The notes below the pieces were generated by a model. It had not been told where the DNA came from. It worked only from the letters and a program-made list of their open reading frames with translations, and did no database searches. Both the position numbers and the translations under genes were made by a program. This document shows, piece by piece, positions 48,542-60,623 of a DNA stretch of 64,000 nucleotides. Source of the DNA: Dipetalonema caudispina (Eukaryota > Nematoda > Chromadorea > Rhabditida > Onchocercidae); the NCBI GenBank assembly GCA_013365325.1, contig JABVXV010000065.1, positions 62,001-126,000 on the forward strand, in the 5' to 3' direction. The stretch's first letter is position 1. Every line of letters begins with the position of its first letter.

Positions 48542-49494
48542 AGAAGTAAATGAGAAAATTCTCCTCAAATTACATTTTTATTACATGAAATTAGAAATAT
48601 AATAATCAAATGATTAATTAATGTTTGCATAAGAAAGAGAAGTAAATATCTTATCAGATATTATTAACAATACTGGAAAGTATCATAATTTTTAATTGCA
48701 TTATCTTTTTATGGATCAAATTCTTTGTTTAGTCTTACCTATCCATATATTAATTTGTAAAATGTTTCAAACTAAGGCAAAGAAATGCATATTTCTTTCC
48801 TTTGATCTTTAACATCGTATTTAAAAAAAGAGAAAAAAAATATCCCTTAATTTTTTCGGTTTTGCTTTTTTAACATTTCAATTATTGATATCTACTTTCA
48901 ATAAATAGATTATTATTTCATATTCTTGAAGTTACAATTTTCCTCCTTCAGCTATTTTTATGTTGATTCAATTATTTAATGCTTTTTGTTACAAATTTAT
49001 GCAAGTATATTATTCTAATTATTGCCTAATCTATGCAACAAATGTATTTTTCTTGATCATAAGTTCCTATCGTAACATTTGAATACCTTCATCTATTTAA
49101 ATTATTCTAGAAATTTACACTTTTTTTTTTGTCTTCCACATCTACAAACTTATCTCCTTTCCAAGCATAGGCTATATTATCATTTCATTCAAATTACATT
49201 AAATTAATGCACTCTTTCATGCTTCTTCAGTACTTCAAATATGATGAATTTATTAACAGTATTATTAAAATATATCTTACACAAACTATGAGTATATCGA
49301 GAAAACCCTTTAATTATTACTTTTCTCTTACAATGTTATTTGTTATACATCCATATTTTAAAACATGGTAGTAGTATCGTACAACCGGAATACAGCAGCA
49401 CTAATGATCTTTATGGCAATAGTATTTCCTTCGTTTACCTCTACATGATTCCTTGTAATCATTTTTTCGCTGCTAGCGTAATAGTCGAAATCCA

Positions 49495-52400
49495 TTAAAA
49501 TTGTAAATTCTTCGGATCGGAGGTTGGAGGTATAACCTCTCGAATCTCATCTGTTGATTCTGGAGGTGGACGATAAGCAACAAAAATCAATCGGGCTTCT
49601 ACTGTTTTAAGTAAATGTCGTGCAACTGCTATCTTCGAATTTTGCGTTAAAAGCGTTGATAATCGGTTCCAATCTCCGATACTTGCAGCTAGCAAAGAGC
49701 ACAAATTCTAAAATGCATTAAAATGATATTGGAAACGGTGAAAATCGAAAGTCGAAAAGAAAGGAAGCAAATTAATCCGATTATAACTTACCTTTTGCGA
49801 TTTCGATGTTGCTAAATGTTCAATCCATTTATTACCAACATCTTTCCAGTCGTCGAAACCAAGCTGAAATAATGTCGGAAATTTAAAATTCTATGACAAT
49901 ATTGGAAGAACTTCAACTTTTTCATCCTTCTGTATATTCTATAGCTTAATGAATAGTTCAATTCGGATAAGCTTTTCCTCGTAACTCGTTGATTCATTAG
50001 GAAATCCTATTCATCTTAAATATCACAATTAGGCGCCAAATTTTTATGAGAAAGGCCATTACTGAACCGAAAATTGTCATGTGTATTTCTTTCTACCAAA
50101 GAAACAGGAATGAAATGAGAAAGATCACAGCTAGTATTACATTAGCATTATTTTTTCCATAGAAAAAAATCGTTCATATCGAGATTAAGAATATCGTAAC
50201 AAGGAACATGCGATCTTGAAAACTTCCTTCTTTTCCTAATAACTGATAATCTTTTCTTATATTCCAGTAGTCATAATTGTAAGATATATTCTAGGATAAA
50301 TTTAACAATACAGAATGAATGACCTTAGCGAAATGAAAGCTTTTCCTCCAGAAGCCATGAGCCTGTAGATAACGACAAGCATCATCACCATGTCCAATCA
50401 AAAATAACATTTGTACACCATCTGCAAATCTATCTCATGCAAAATAAATTTAAAATCAATAAAACAAACAATAAGATGAGATCCTAAAACGAAGAAATAC
50501 TAAACAGAAATGTAGCACAAGAATTATGAACAGTTATGAAAGAAGATTTCAAATTTTTAGCAATATATTTTAACAAATCTTTATTACCTGTCATACATTC
50601 ATTTGCGATAAGATTAGTTGCAACAAGTTTGATAATACTTTGAGCTCCTTCCGATGAAACATCAGAAGCAAGAAGGCAAGCTCGCAAAGCGCTGGTACGA
50701 CATTCCTCGTGTGAACCAAGTAACAACTGCATTGCCCAATCGCGCTTGAAAAGACACTAATTTCTTGCAAAATTTATTAGAACGTAACAAAATTTTTCGA
50801 AATTTAATACAACCAAGTAAACAAAACTTTTTTGACAAAATTCAAATAACCAACTAACCTTTTGCAAAACAACTGCAAGATGAACTAAAGCGTCAACTTG
50901 AGCAGAATTCAGATCGGGTAAGCTCATCAAACATGCAAGAAGCTGTTCAACTCTTCGCTGAAGCAAATTAAGCATTCAATATGATTAAGTAGAAGATAAA
51001 AAGGAGAAACATAATATCATACATCAAGAAAAAAGATACTTTTAAATGGGATGGACTCCAAAATATTTGTAGTCGCGATGAAAGCGATGTATCATGGAGT
51101 GTAGATATCACCACTGACCACAGATCATACAACCATCGTTCGCCGAAAAGTCGATGTACTATGGGATATCGATGAAGACTATTACAATCAGATGGGATCC
51201 TGTTATTTAATCTCAAAAGTCCATGCAAAAGCGCAATATTCGAATCATCATTCAAAACTTCTGTTAAAAGCTGCGAAGAATCAACTTCAAGTAGTAGAGG
51301 AAGATCTGTAAAATATTTAAAGTAACGATAGCAAGGAACAGTAACAATAATGTACTATAGTAATTTTAAAATACTCGTCAAGTAACTGATTGATTCATGA
51401 GAAATCGGAATCGAATAACTAAAAATTGTGGGATTCGTAATTTTATGGAATGCACAAGTTTTGAACCTGAATGACGATGGACCTCTGAAGGAACAAGCGA
51501 TATACAACGAAACGAATTATCTGAACAAACTACAAGCGGACACATGCCATGCAAATCGATATCCAAGAATGAAACTGAAGTACAGATAGTATTGCATTGC
51601 TGAAAAACGAATAACGTTTGCACGTTAATATGAATAATCAATGAATACAAATGAAATCAAAGTTATGTAAATTTGCCAGAAATGATGGACAAAAACAATG
51701 TTGACAGATTGGAAAATAATTTGGAATAAATATATGTGCTTGCTTTAAACGTAATGATATTGTGACCTGCCATATGTAACTTAAATTATGATAAAACAGT
51801 GGTTACCTTATAAGCTCAAAACGAAGATGTGCTAAAGTATGAGAATGAAATTATTGAGAAAAGAATTTTTACAAATTTCAACAAATCAGAGCTGATAAAT
51901 AATTATGATGCAAGCTTCATTAACTTCTTTTCAAAAAGTTGAACTAAAGAAGTTTTCATTTGATTTAGTTTGGTACAATATATACCTGAAGTACGACAAG
52001 CTGCTCAGAGTCCCATAAAACGACGGTATGCTGGTGCAGCACTGCAAGCGTATGATCATCGGGAATCCGTGAAAAAACAAGCTTCAAAATTGGTCCTCTT
52101 GTAGTGCTACGTGTTTGATGGCATTGTCGTCGGCCTAAATCCCACACACCTAAACGTCCCCAAGCATCACCCATTGCCAATAAATCATCTTTCCATACCA
52201 AACACTTCACTGACGCACCACTTTTCCACTGCAAAAACCTTTTAGGAAAACGTTAATGAAGACTTGAAAGTTAGTAATCTTAAATTATTCACTTCTATGC
52301 TTCTTCCTTAAAGTTATTAACGTTGAAATTAAGAATATTTGGGATCAATAAGCAAACTAAATGAAATTTTCGAGAATAAGATTCAAAAACTTTCTCCCAA

Positions 52401-55400
52401 AAAACTTAAAGGAATTTCTATTAAAAAAAAGCAATACGTGTACGTAATGTATTTAAAATGATACCGTACAAATTCAACTGTGTTTATACCTGTGAATTCA
52501 CTTCCTTTCCATCCCTTACGTGTAAGCCTTTTACTACTACATGGTACAAATGGCATTCTTCATCTAAAACAACAAGATTCTCGCGGAAGACAGGCTCATC
52601 TCCATGTGAGATCTGTTTTGCCGCATGATGTTTCCCGGACCAAGCCTGCAAATAGAATAATTTTGAAAATTTAACCTTAGAAGCGTAGGAATTAACGAAC
52701 TTTAAATCCAGAAATTGAAATGGATTTAATTAAAACCTTTAACAAAAGAACTCATGAAAGAGTACCATATCAACAATAATAGGGCATGATCGAGACATTC
52801 TTCTTAACAAACGCATCGATTTCAGGTGCCAAATCTCCAACGGTTCATTACGGAAACCAATTGCAACGTAGCAACTAAACATGAAATACCGTCAATATAG
52901 CAGATTATATTTTCGGAAACTGGAGATATGTAATCTTAATACGGTAAACCAAAAACAATAAAACAATAAGTTGAGAAAAATTTGGAAAAAGTGATGTAAA
53001 ACTTTATGCATTTTAACCATTTAAAGATCCTACAAATCAACGACGGTATAGATGCATGAATTGAATTTATTTGATTGCGGGTATGACAATACATGCCTTT
53101 TAAAAGATGGGAAAGAGGATTAGGAAGAGAGGAAAATTGTGCAGTCTGATCGTTCTCGAACGATGATAAGAGGTGACAAATCTTAGTAAAGAGTAAATCA
53201 ACTTACTGGTAGAACGATACCCGTAACATTTCTACAGGTGTCTCTTCCACTTCTGGTCGTAATCTCCTACCTTCACCTGCAAAGAAAATATTATAAATAT
53301 CATCCATAAGTTGTGGTAATTGTAAATATTCAATAAGAATGCACTGAAATATTGCACCTGTTCGAATATCCGTAATAAAAATATCATTCTTGACTAGCGA
53401 TGAAGTGCTTAAGGAGTGAACATATGCGGCTGAGATAAGTTTATGTGGTCCACACCAATCTATGCATCTGAAACTGCTTTACATAGTATTCTTTGACCTT
53501 TTTAACTAGAAAATTTGAAATTTCATACAAAACAGCAAATTTCTTCCAACTATGAAATTGACAATTTGTTGTCATATAACATATAATACATGACAACAAA
53601 CTTTCAACTTTATAATTGCAATGAAATACAGTTCAACAGATGAAACATTACGCGCTGAAATTAAAAATGAATGAGTTGAATATCATTTTTAATCAATGCG
53701 ACAAAATATAGTCATTAAGTGTAAGTTTCGAAGATAACTGAAATAACTATATCAAAAAAAAAAAACACGTTCTCTGTCTACGAAAGAAAAGACATGACTA
53801 GCGGGATATCCAATTGTATACAAAATCTGTAAGTGTTAAATAGTTAATACACGTTTACTGAATTAATTCTCAAAACAGTACAGAATCGGTGTAATTGAAT
53901 ATTGGAATTAAATGAAAATAGATAAGTTACTTAATAGGACATGTATGAACATGCAGCTCTCGGAAGATTATTCCTGTTGTAATGTCCACCAATCGTACAA
54001 TTCCTTGATTATTTCCCAGAGCAGTTAATTGCATTATTTTACTATTTCCCTCAGCATGTACCGGCTGCATGCGCACTGTTGTCACTCCTTGACCTAGTGA
54101 AAACATCTGTGCTATGTTTGACAACCTAAATTGGATATATTAATTACAATGAAAGGAATCAAGTGATTTAAAAAAAAAAATAAAAAATAAACAGAATACC
54201 ACTTACTTCAGGTGACCATTTACTGAGCAGCGCAAATCTTCATCAACACTAATTATATCTGTGATGTAACACGCCCGATAAGGCAATACCATATCGTCTT
54301 CTTTTAAACTCTATAAATCAGAAAATCTAACAATAAAAATTTCCAAATATTTCAAACAGCGAAAAAATTAGAAAATAAAAATTGCATTTTTAAGCTGGAA
54401 GTTTTCGAACTTTCAAATATTTGTACAATTTTTGAGGGTTCAAATGGTCTTGTAATTGGAATAAAAGAAACAGATGACAAGACAAGGATGAAGCCAATAT
54501 AACTGTAAATAAAAACAAAACAAATAACTGGATAACTGAACAGCGAAAAGAAGACTAAATTAATAAGTAAAAAGTATAAAGAGATAAATGTTTTACAAAT
54601 AAACATGTGTTTGTTTGCCGCAAAATAAACAAATATGCATATATCGAACGAAATTTAGAGTTATAATGTTCACGTGGTAAAACTGAAGCAAGGTCTAAGA
54701 GTTTGATAGATAATTTTCTGCACCATTGCTTTTTAAGCCACAAACAGGAATTGTTCAACTATAAAAATCCAATTTTCTGGAAATTTTAACGACTTGAGTT
54801 GAATACTTGCTATAATTTCATCAGAATTTACGATGATTCATCTATAAATTTATTGCTGCTGCTGAAACTTCCAGGGGAATGTATTTTCCAGGGGAAAGTT
54901 ATTCCTTACATAAACTGGAAAAAAAAAATCTACCTACCAACTGGTAAATCGAAATATTTCCTGAATTATACAATAAAGCAACAGTAGTTTGCGTGATAGG
55001 GCATAATGCTGCAGCAGATATCCGACAGTGATGTGTTATTCGCTGTGTTTCACCCGAATACAGCAATTCATAATTCAGTGTCGTTTTGCCCTTCTCGTCC
55101 TCCATTATTTTACAAGCTCTCCATTCAATGTTACCATTGGAATGCACAGTTACGATAATATCACGTTCACTACATGTCATCAAGCGCAGTAATGGTGCAT
55201 GACATAAGTACCGCCAAATAATGCAACAACATTCCAGTTCAATGCATGCAATCTAAAACAATGATTAATCGAAATTTTGATTGAAATTTAAATTGTAAAA
55301 TTTGTATTTCCACAGGAATAAGTAATAAAGGCATCTATCGATAGCTGATACTACATTCCTGAATAAATTATGACCACCACGAATATTCTGTCATTTAATA

Positions 55401-57832
55401 CAACCAATATCGTTCTGAAAGTGATTACGTGATAAGGATACTGATCCTCAAACAATTTCGTTTAACTAGCTATTCAAAATATTTCTTTGTTCTGATTAAG
55501 ATAAATTTCGAAAAGAGAGCATAGTGATACAACAACTTTGCCCTCTGCTGAAATCCTAACAAATTTCAAATTCATTTTTTCGTTAACTTTTCTCCTTTTC
55601 CACAAAAAAGCCACAAGTTCCAGAAATTGAATTTTAATCTTATCCCATTTATTCCAATTTTTAACACTTTTCCACCAAGCAGCACCATTCTAAATGCTCA
55701 ATAAAATTGTTAAAAACGTTTAAGTATAAACGCAAGTAATATTTGAAATAAACACGATGTTCGAACCTCATTTTGACTTGCTGCAAAAAGGATATTTGGA
55801 AAAGCATTGTGATATTCAATTTGTATTATCGGTATTGTAGCTGATACAGTACCGAATACCAACAACGAAGTACCTTTTCCTAACGGAGCTTTATGAAGCA
55901 TAACGTTGTCAACGAACATCAGGGAACCAATATCTGCTAGACTAACTGCAAATCAACTGTTTCAATTTAATATGGGATTAATTTTTAAAATAAAGGAAAC
56001 AGTATTGAAAAAACTTCTCAGTACTTTGGAGCAAAAGCAATTGCATTTTGACAAGAAAAATGAAAATCTAACAAATGAAATTACAATTTAAAACGACAGC
56101 TCGAATATCTATTGGACTGTAGAGTTAAAAGAAAAATTCGGTGAAGATTTTTTCAAGTTTCATATCTCCACCAATTTCAAGTAATTGGCGAATTTAGCCG
56201 AATAAGACTTATATTTAAAAAATTGCACCAACAAGTAATATTGCGTGAATCGAATGGATCAATTGAAAAACCACTAAAAGTTTGTGAATACGTGACATTC
56301 CAAATTCGATCTCCAGTTACTATATTCCATAAAATTAAATTATTCGGGGAATGTAATACCAAAAGAAAATCACGACTTGTATCTTCCCAAGGGAACCAAG
56401 CAAGACCTGAAAAACTTCAACAAACAAAATCAAACAGTATGGGATAAATATTGATATTTTCTTTTGGTAAACAATATATATTTCACAACGAACAACTAAA
56501 AGATTAGCACATTTATTCATTTAAAGTTGGTTTTAGTAAAATAATATCGTCAGAAATCCTATATATGTACCATAATTTTAATTTCACAAAAATGGATGAT
56601 AATTGCAGTAAAAATTTATAATATTTCCTAACCTAAGAAAGCGAAAACTCACTCAAAACCGCACTATTCGGAATAGAAAAAGATGACAGTTCAAGACCTT
56701 CCACAATATCCCACACAACTACTGTACCGCCAACATCAGCAGATGCACACCGTAATCGAACTTCGGCCGAAAAACCTACTTCGTCCTCTGATGAGCAACA
56801 AATCTGAAAGTATTCTCAACATCAAGGTTTGAAAATTTAAATTTGAAACATTTTATTCTCATTGCTGCAAATTTATTCAAAACTGTTAGATTCTATATAA
56901 AACTTTAATGATTTTCGAAAAAGATAACACATTGCAATGTAATCTTCCATATTATTGCGATTGGCTACTGTTGCCTTATTCCATATTCCCAATATACTAC
57001 ATATAAATTTAACGATCATAGCAAAATCTTCTTTCTTTCGATCAACGATAACAATCACTGCAGTGCCAAAATTAGTAGATAAGAAAAGGCAACGAAACTC
57101 AACGAAGAATTCAATCTAAGAAAACAAAGCTTTAATATAATAATAAACACATTGTGGATAATAAATGGTGTGAGCGGTTGTTGATTAAAGTAAAATTTCT
57201 GAGTGCCGAAAAAAAGAACTTACATTTGTAATAGCTGAAGTATGTCGCTCGAGAGTCTGGATAATTTTATTACGAAGTACATCAATTACTACAATTGTGC
57301 AATGAGCCCCATACACCAGTAAGCCTTTTTCATTCCTGAAAATGTAGGATAATATATACTATTGATAAAAACTGTAACAAATACCATCCATCACTAGAAA
57401 TTTATTCATCCATCAATTCTTTTTAAAATCTAATAACAGCATAATAATACAAAATTTGAACTACCAAATTTTTTCCTATCTTCACTTCAAGAATTCATAT
57501 GTTATTATAATTTCCGGAAGTGATTAAGAAAACTGTCAGTTTCATATTCCGTTAAACTAGAAGAACAAAAAATTTTCATAACACTTTCTTCTTGAAGGAA
57601 TAAAAGAAAGTATCAATATTCAATACTACAATTTAATGTTTTTTTTGTTCAATGCTACAATAACTTTGACATACTTCTTTTGAAAAAAAAAAGCAAAAAA
57701 AAGAAACTTAAATATCGAGAAGCGAAGTTTTGTTCGTCATCGCATTGAACTACAGGAATTATTCTCAACTTACCATGATAATGCACTTTTATTGCTGGGA
57801 TGCAAAGAACCAGGTAACGTCACCGTTAACAT
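49495..57832 (-). CDS. WDR11: WDR11-like WD40 trafficking protein
   Basis: Twenty exons in coding order: 57832-57774, 57335-57224, 56803-56653, 56406-56233, 55945-55767, 55252-54938, 54310-54207, 54125-53931, 53467-53358, 53276-53207, 52874-52766, 52645-52490, 52228-51986, 51599-51467, 51305-51040, 50957-50859, 50744-50588, 50421-50324, 49863-49792 and 49707-49495. Total 3015 nt, 1004 aa; human WDR11 is 1224 aa. Human-like blocks appear in order: W-N-E-K-G-L-L-V-Y-G, S-P-N-N-L-I-L-W-N, S-I-D-P-F-D-S, F-R-N-E-P-L-E-I-W, L-L-A-M-G-D-A-W-G-R-L-G-V-W-D-L, Q-S-I-I-K-L-V-A-T-N-L-I-A-N and D-D-A-C-R-Y-L-Q. About residues 1-703 form WD40 propellers and 704-1004 an alpha-solenoid. WDR11, with FAM91A1 and C17orf75 in other animals, acts in endosome-to-Golgi capture, and in vertebrates in ciliary Hedgehog signalling. 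The C-terminus is shorter and divergent. RPS19 lies 671 bp upstream on the same strand. Confidence 0.92.
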
Positions 57833-58503
57833 TCTTCTTTAATTTAACGAATAATTACGATATCGATATCGGACTCTTGAAATTATGCGCATAAGCCAAA
57901 ACTGATTTCCACCACATTATAAACCAACTCCATTTGCAGTATCTGGAAGAAACATCTATCTCGTATAATCGTATCTACCAGATCCACAAATATACGGCTA
58001 AATAAACGCTTATCAACACATCAAGAATGAATCTATCGAAGGTTTCCGTAAAAGTTGAAAACTTCTCAAGGATAATAGTAAGAAAACATATTGATTATTG
58101 GATTGTAACATTCCCTTCTAAATCGGAAAAAAAAAAAAAAATCCGATACAAGAGACAAGATAGCAATTCCTTCTTTATCGTAGCATCTGCAACATACTGT
58201 TGAATTATGCCTTGCATCTTAAGCGTTGTAAGAAGTTTTCCGCAACAGAGAAATCAAATTAATTTTTGAATTCAAACAATTTCGTTTCCTTCGTCAAATA
58301 TTTTCGGAGTGCTGATATTTCTACGTAATTCTTTTATGTCAAAGCAACAGTAACAACGACAAAAAGGACTATGCCGTTTAAATTATCAGTTTATTATGAC
58401 AAAAAAACATGCAGTATCTTCAAAAATATTTTCTTATATTAAACAAAAGAATCATTTTAATTATTCAAAAAAATGTTCCCCATCATCATAATCATCCATA
58501 AAT
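57833..58503. other. Short intergenic gap between RPS19 and WDR11 (minus strand)
   Basis: 671 bp between the RPS19 stop and the WDR11 start, both on the minus strand. A minus-strand AATAAA (58395-58390) lies 109 bp after the RPS19 stop. A weak acceptor (TTTCAAG, minus strand) lies about 50 nt before the WDR11 ATG. No gene was seen. Confidence 0.55.
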
Positions 58504-59599
58504 TCATGACTCGAATGAATGCTTTGTATTTTGACGCAGCTGTGACGCAATACGATCCAAATCTTTGCGACCCTAAAACAACAGATAAAAATGAACTTAA
58601 CAATTCAAAATTGATAACTGAAATGAATGTCAAAAATTTTCTTTTTAGCAATAATAAAAATTAATCTATAAAGAAGATTCATTTGATAAACTGTCAACGA
58701 TAAGACAGAAATTTTCTTAATTGGAACAATATGTAACAGAAAAAAAAAAAAAAAAACCACTTAAAAACGCAAGGAGACTAAATCGGATTTGATGGATATT
58801 AGTAATTTCGAATTTCAATAAAAAACCAAGGAAATCTTATAAGTTATACTGAAAGATGGTTTCATGCTTATCCAGATAACTCAACTACAAACCTGTTTAG
58901 TCAATACGCGTCCCTTACCATCAGGATCTTTCTCTACCCATTTGATGGCTTCCAATGTTTGCAAAGCTTTACGTATAACCGAACCGGATGATTTCACAAA
59001 ATGATTCGGTGATACACCATGCCGTTTATTACCACCATATACACGTCTTAGTGCACCAACACCTAAACGGTATTTAAACTATTGAAGAAAATCGTTCCAG
59101 TGATTTCGGCGTTCTGTTTGTTGGTATTAGCCTGAAGTTATTATTCTCCTTCTCACATAATATAGGAAGAAAAATGGAATCTTAAATTGAATAGATTATG
59201 TTTAAATTTATAATTTGCAGGATAAAACAATGATAATATTATATGTTAAATAAATTTACGATTACAAAAATAACCATTAAATAGTGCCAAGTTTCTGGTG
59301 GCAATATAAAAATGAAATATGAGAAGAAACGAATAATATGATCCTCATATAAATAACAATGAAAAATATGACATTAAGTTTTTACCAGTTGGTGAACGAA
59401 TATATAAACGACGCGCAATACTCGCTGTTCGAATGTAGTACCAATCGCTATCAATCGGTGCTAATTCCTTATTCTGGCCCAATTTAACAACATCTGACCA
59501 ATCTGGCACTCTTACTTTACCACTTTTTTTCAAGAAACCCGCAATCTGACGTACAATTTCATGTTGATCAACATCTTTAACGCTTGTCGGTTTCACCAT
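58504..59599 (-). CDS. RPS19: 40S ribosomal protein S19 (eS19)
   Basis: Three exons in coding order: 59599-59386, 59062-58893 and 58572-58504. Total 453 nt, 150 aa; human eS19 is 145 aa. Family signatures are clear: V-K-D-V-D-Q-H-E near the N-terminus, [62 protein letters not shown], and R-K-D-L-D-R-I-A. eS19 sits in the head of the small subunit and is needed for 18S rRNA maturation. The ATG matches the family start. The protein is complete with no missing blocks. It is transcribed away from NDUFA13. Confidence 0.97.
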
Positions 59600-60623
59600 C
59601 CCCGTTAATCTTGATCTAATTCTAAATTTTAAAATAAATTTCGAAGTAAAATTTATCAATAATATTCCAACAGCATAGGTAACATATACGTATCGTACAA
59701 ATCAAATATTCCATATAAATCTCACATAATAAAAGTTTTTTCTTCTTTTTTTTTTACATAAAATTGATGTTTATTTAAAGGATACGTTAAAAATATCTAT
59801 TCATATCCTATCTACTCTTAAAGTTTTATCAGAGGCTTTATCCAAAGCTTTTATCCAAAGCTAAAGCTTTATCCGTCATATTCCTTGCTTACCTGATGTT
59901 TATTGAAGTATCCTACCTCATCTAACTTTACTTAACGATTGCTTGCAAAATCTTACAAATTTTCATCATGTAAACTAAAAATCCACTGTCCATCCGGAAA
60001 TTCTAAATTTCCTCGGATTTTACTCACCCTTCTCTACTTCAGTAATAAAAGTGTTCATTCCGGAACATAAACCTGTTTCGAAAGAAAGGAACGGAAATTT
60101 GCACTTATTCCCTTAACATATTTTTAGCATAAAAACCAGGCCGTAAAATTTTTTGTTTACTTCCGTTCGTTTTGTTGTTTCATACGGTTACGGTATTTAC
60201 GAGTTGTTCCGGCATGCAACGTACACGTACGTAGACGTGAATATGTGGAATTAATTGAGTGGTCAATTACGAATATGAAATTACTTGACCGGAAATATAG
60301 GAAATTGTTAAGAGTAGTAAGATTAAACAATGTTTTATCCTTATTTTGCCTATCTGTTAATCCGTCCATGTTAGTAAATGGATAGCTTTTCCTAGTTTCT
60401 CATCAATTTTCTCTTCTTTTGATTTCTTTCCTACTCTACTACTACTACTACTACTGTATTTATCCGATAATTTCGATCGTTAATTTTTATATTGGATAGT
60501 TGATTTATCATTTACGGCTTATATACTCTTGTAGATTTGTTCGACGATTCCCAATTTGGAAATCAGCTGTTATGAAAATTTGTAGATTTCGTGAATATTT
60601 GAAAATTTTGAGGTATTTCAGCA
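59600..60623. other. Divergent upstream region of RPS19 and NDUFA13
   Basis: About 1 kb separating two divergently transcribed housekeeping genes. It contains an ACT triplet run near 60435-60456 and a small duplicated block (TTTATCCAAAGCTTTATCCAAAGC-type, about 59838-59875, given here only as motif). A 70-aa minus-strand frame at 60157-60369 has no recognisable motif. The region presumably holds both promoters; I identify no specific element. Confidence 0.6.
60614..60621 (+). promoter_or_regulatory. Splice acceptor 2 nt upstream of NDUFA13 ATG (candidate spliced-leader site)
   Basis: TATTTCAG ends at 60621 and the ATG is at 60624, leaving only CA between them. An acceptor this close to the start codon is highly typical of SL1 trans-splicing in nematodes. 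Confidence 0.6.

Larger units (their letters stand above)
46111..49494. other. Convergent intergenic region with palindrome and tandem repeat
   Basis: About 3.4 kb between the tail-to-tail thioredoxin-like gene and WDR11. Contents: a long perfect palindrome (47277-47330), a CT-rich run (about 47195-47217), a GA-rich run (about 47653-47697) and an 81-bp tandem repeat (48299-48541). I see no gene-like frame. Confidence 0.65.

Noticed and set aside
48281..48568. Minus-strand periodic Lys/Ile-rich frame, or a CRISPR-like array
   Set aside because: It is an 81-bp tandem repeat whose units are contiguous, with no unique spacers, in a eukaryotic intergenic region.
60157..60369. 70-aa minus-strand frame between RPS19 and NDUFA13
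   Set aside because: No recognisable motif and no splice or start context. It lies in the divergent promoter region.
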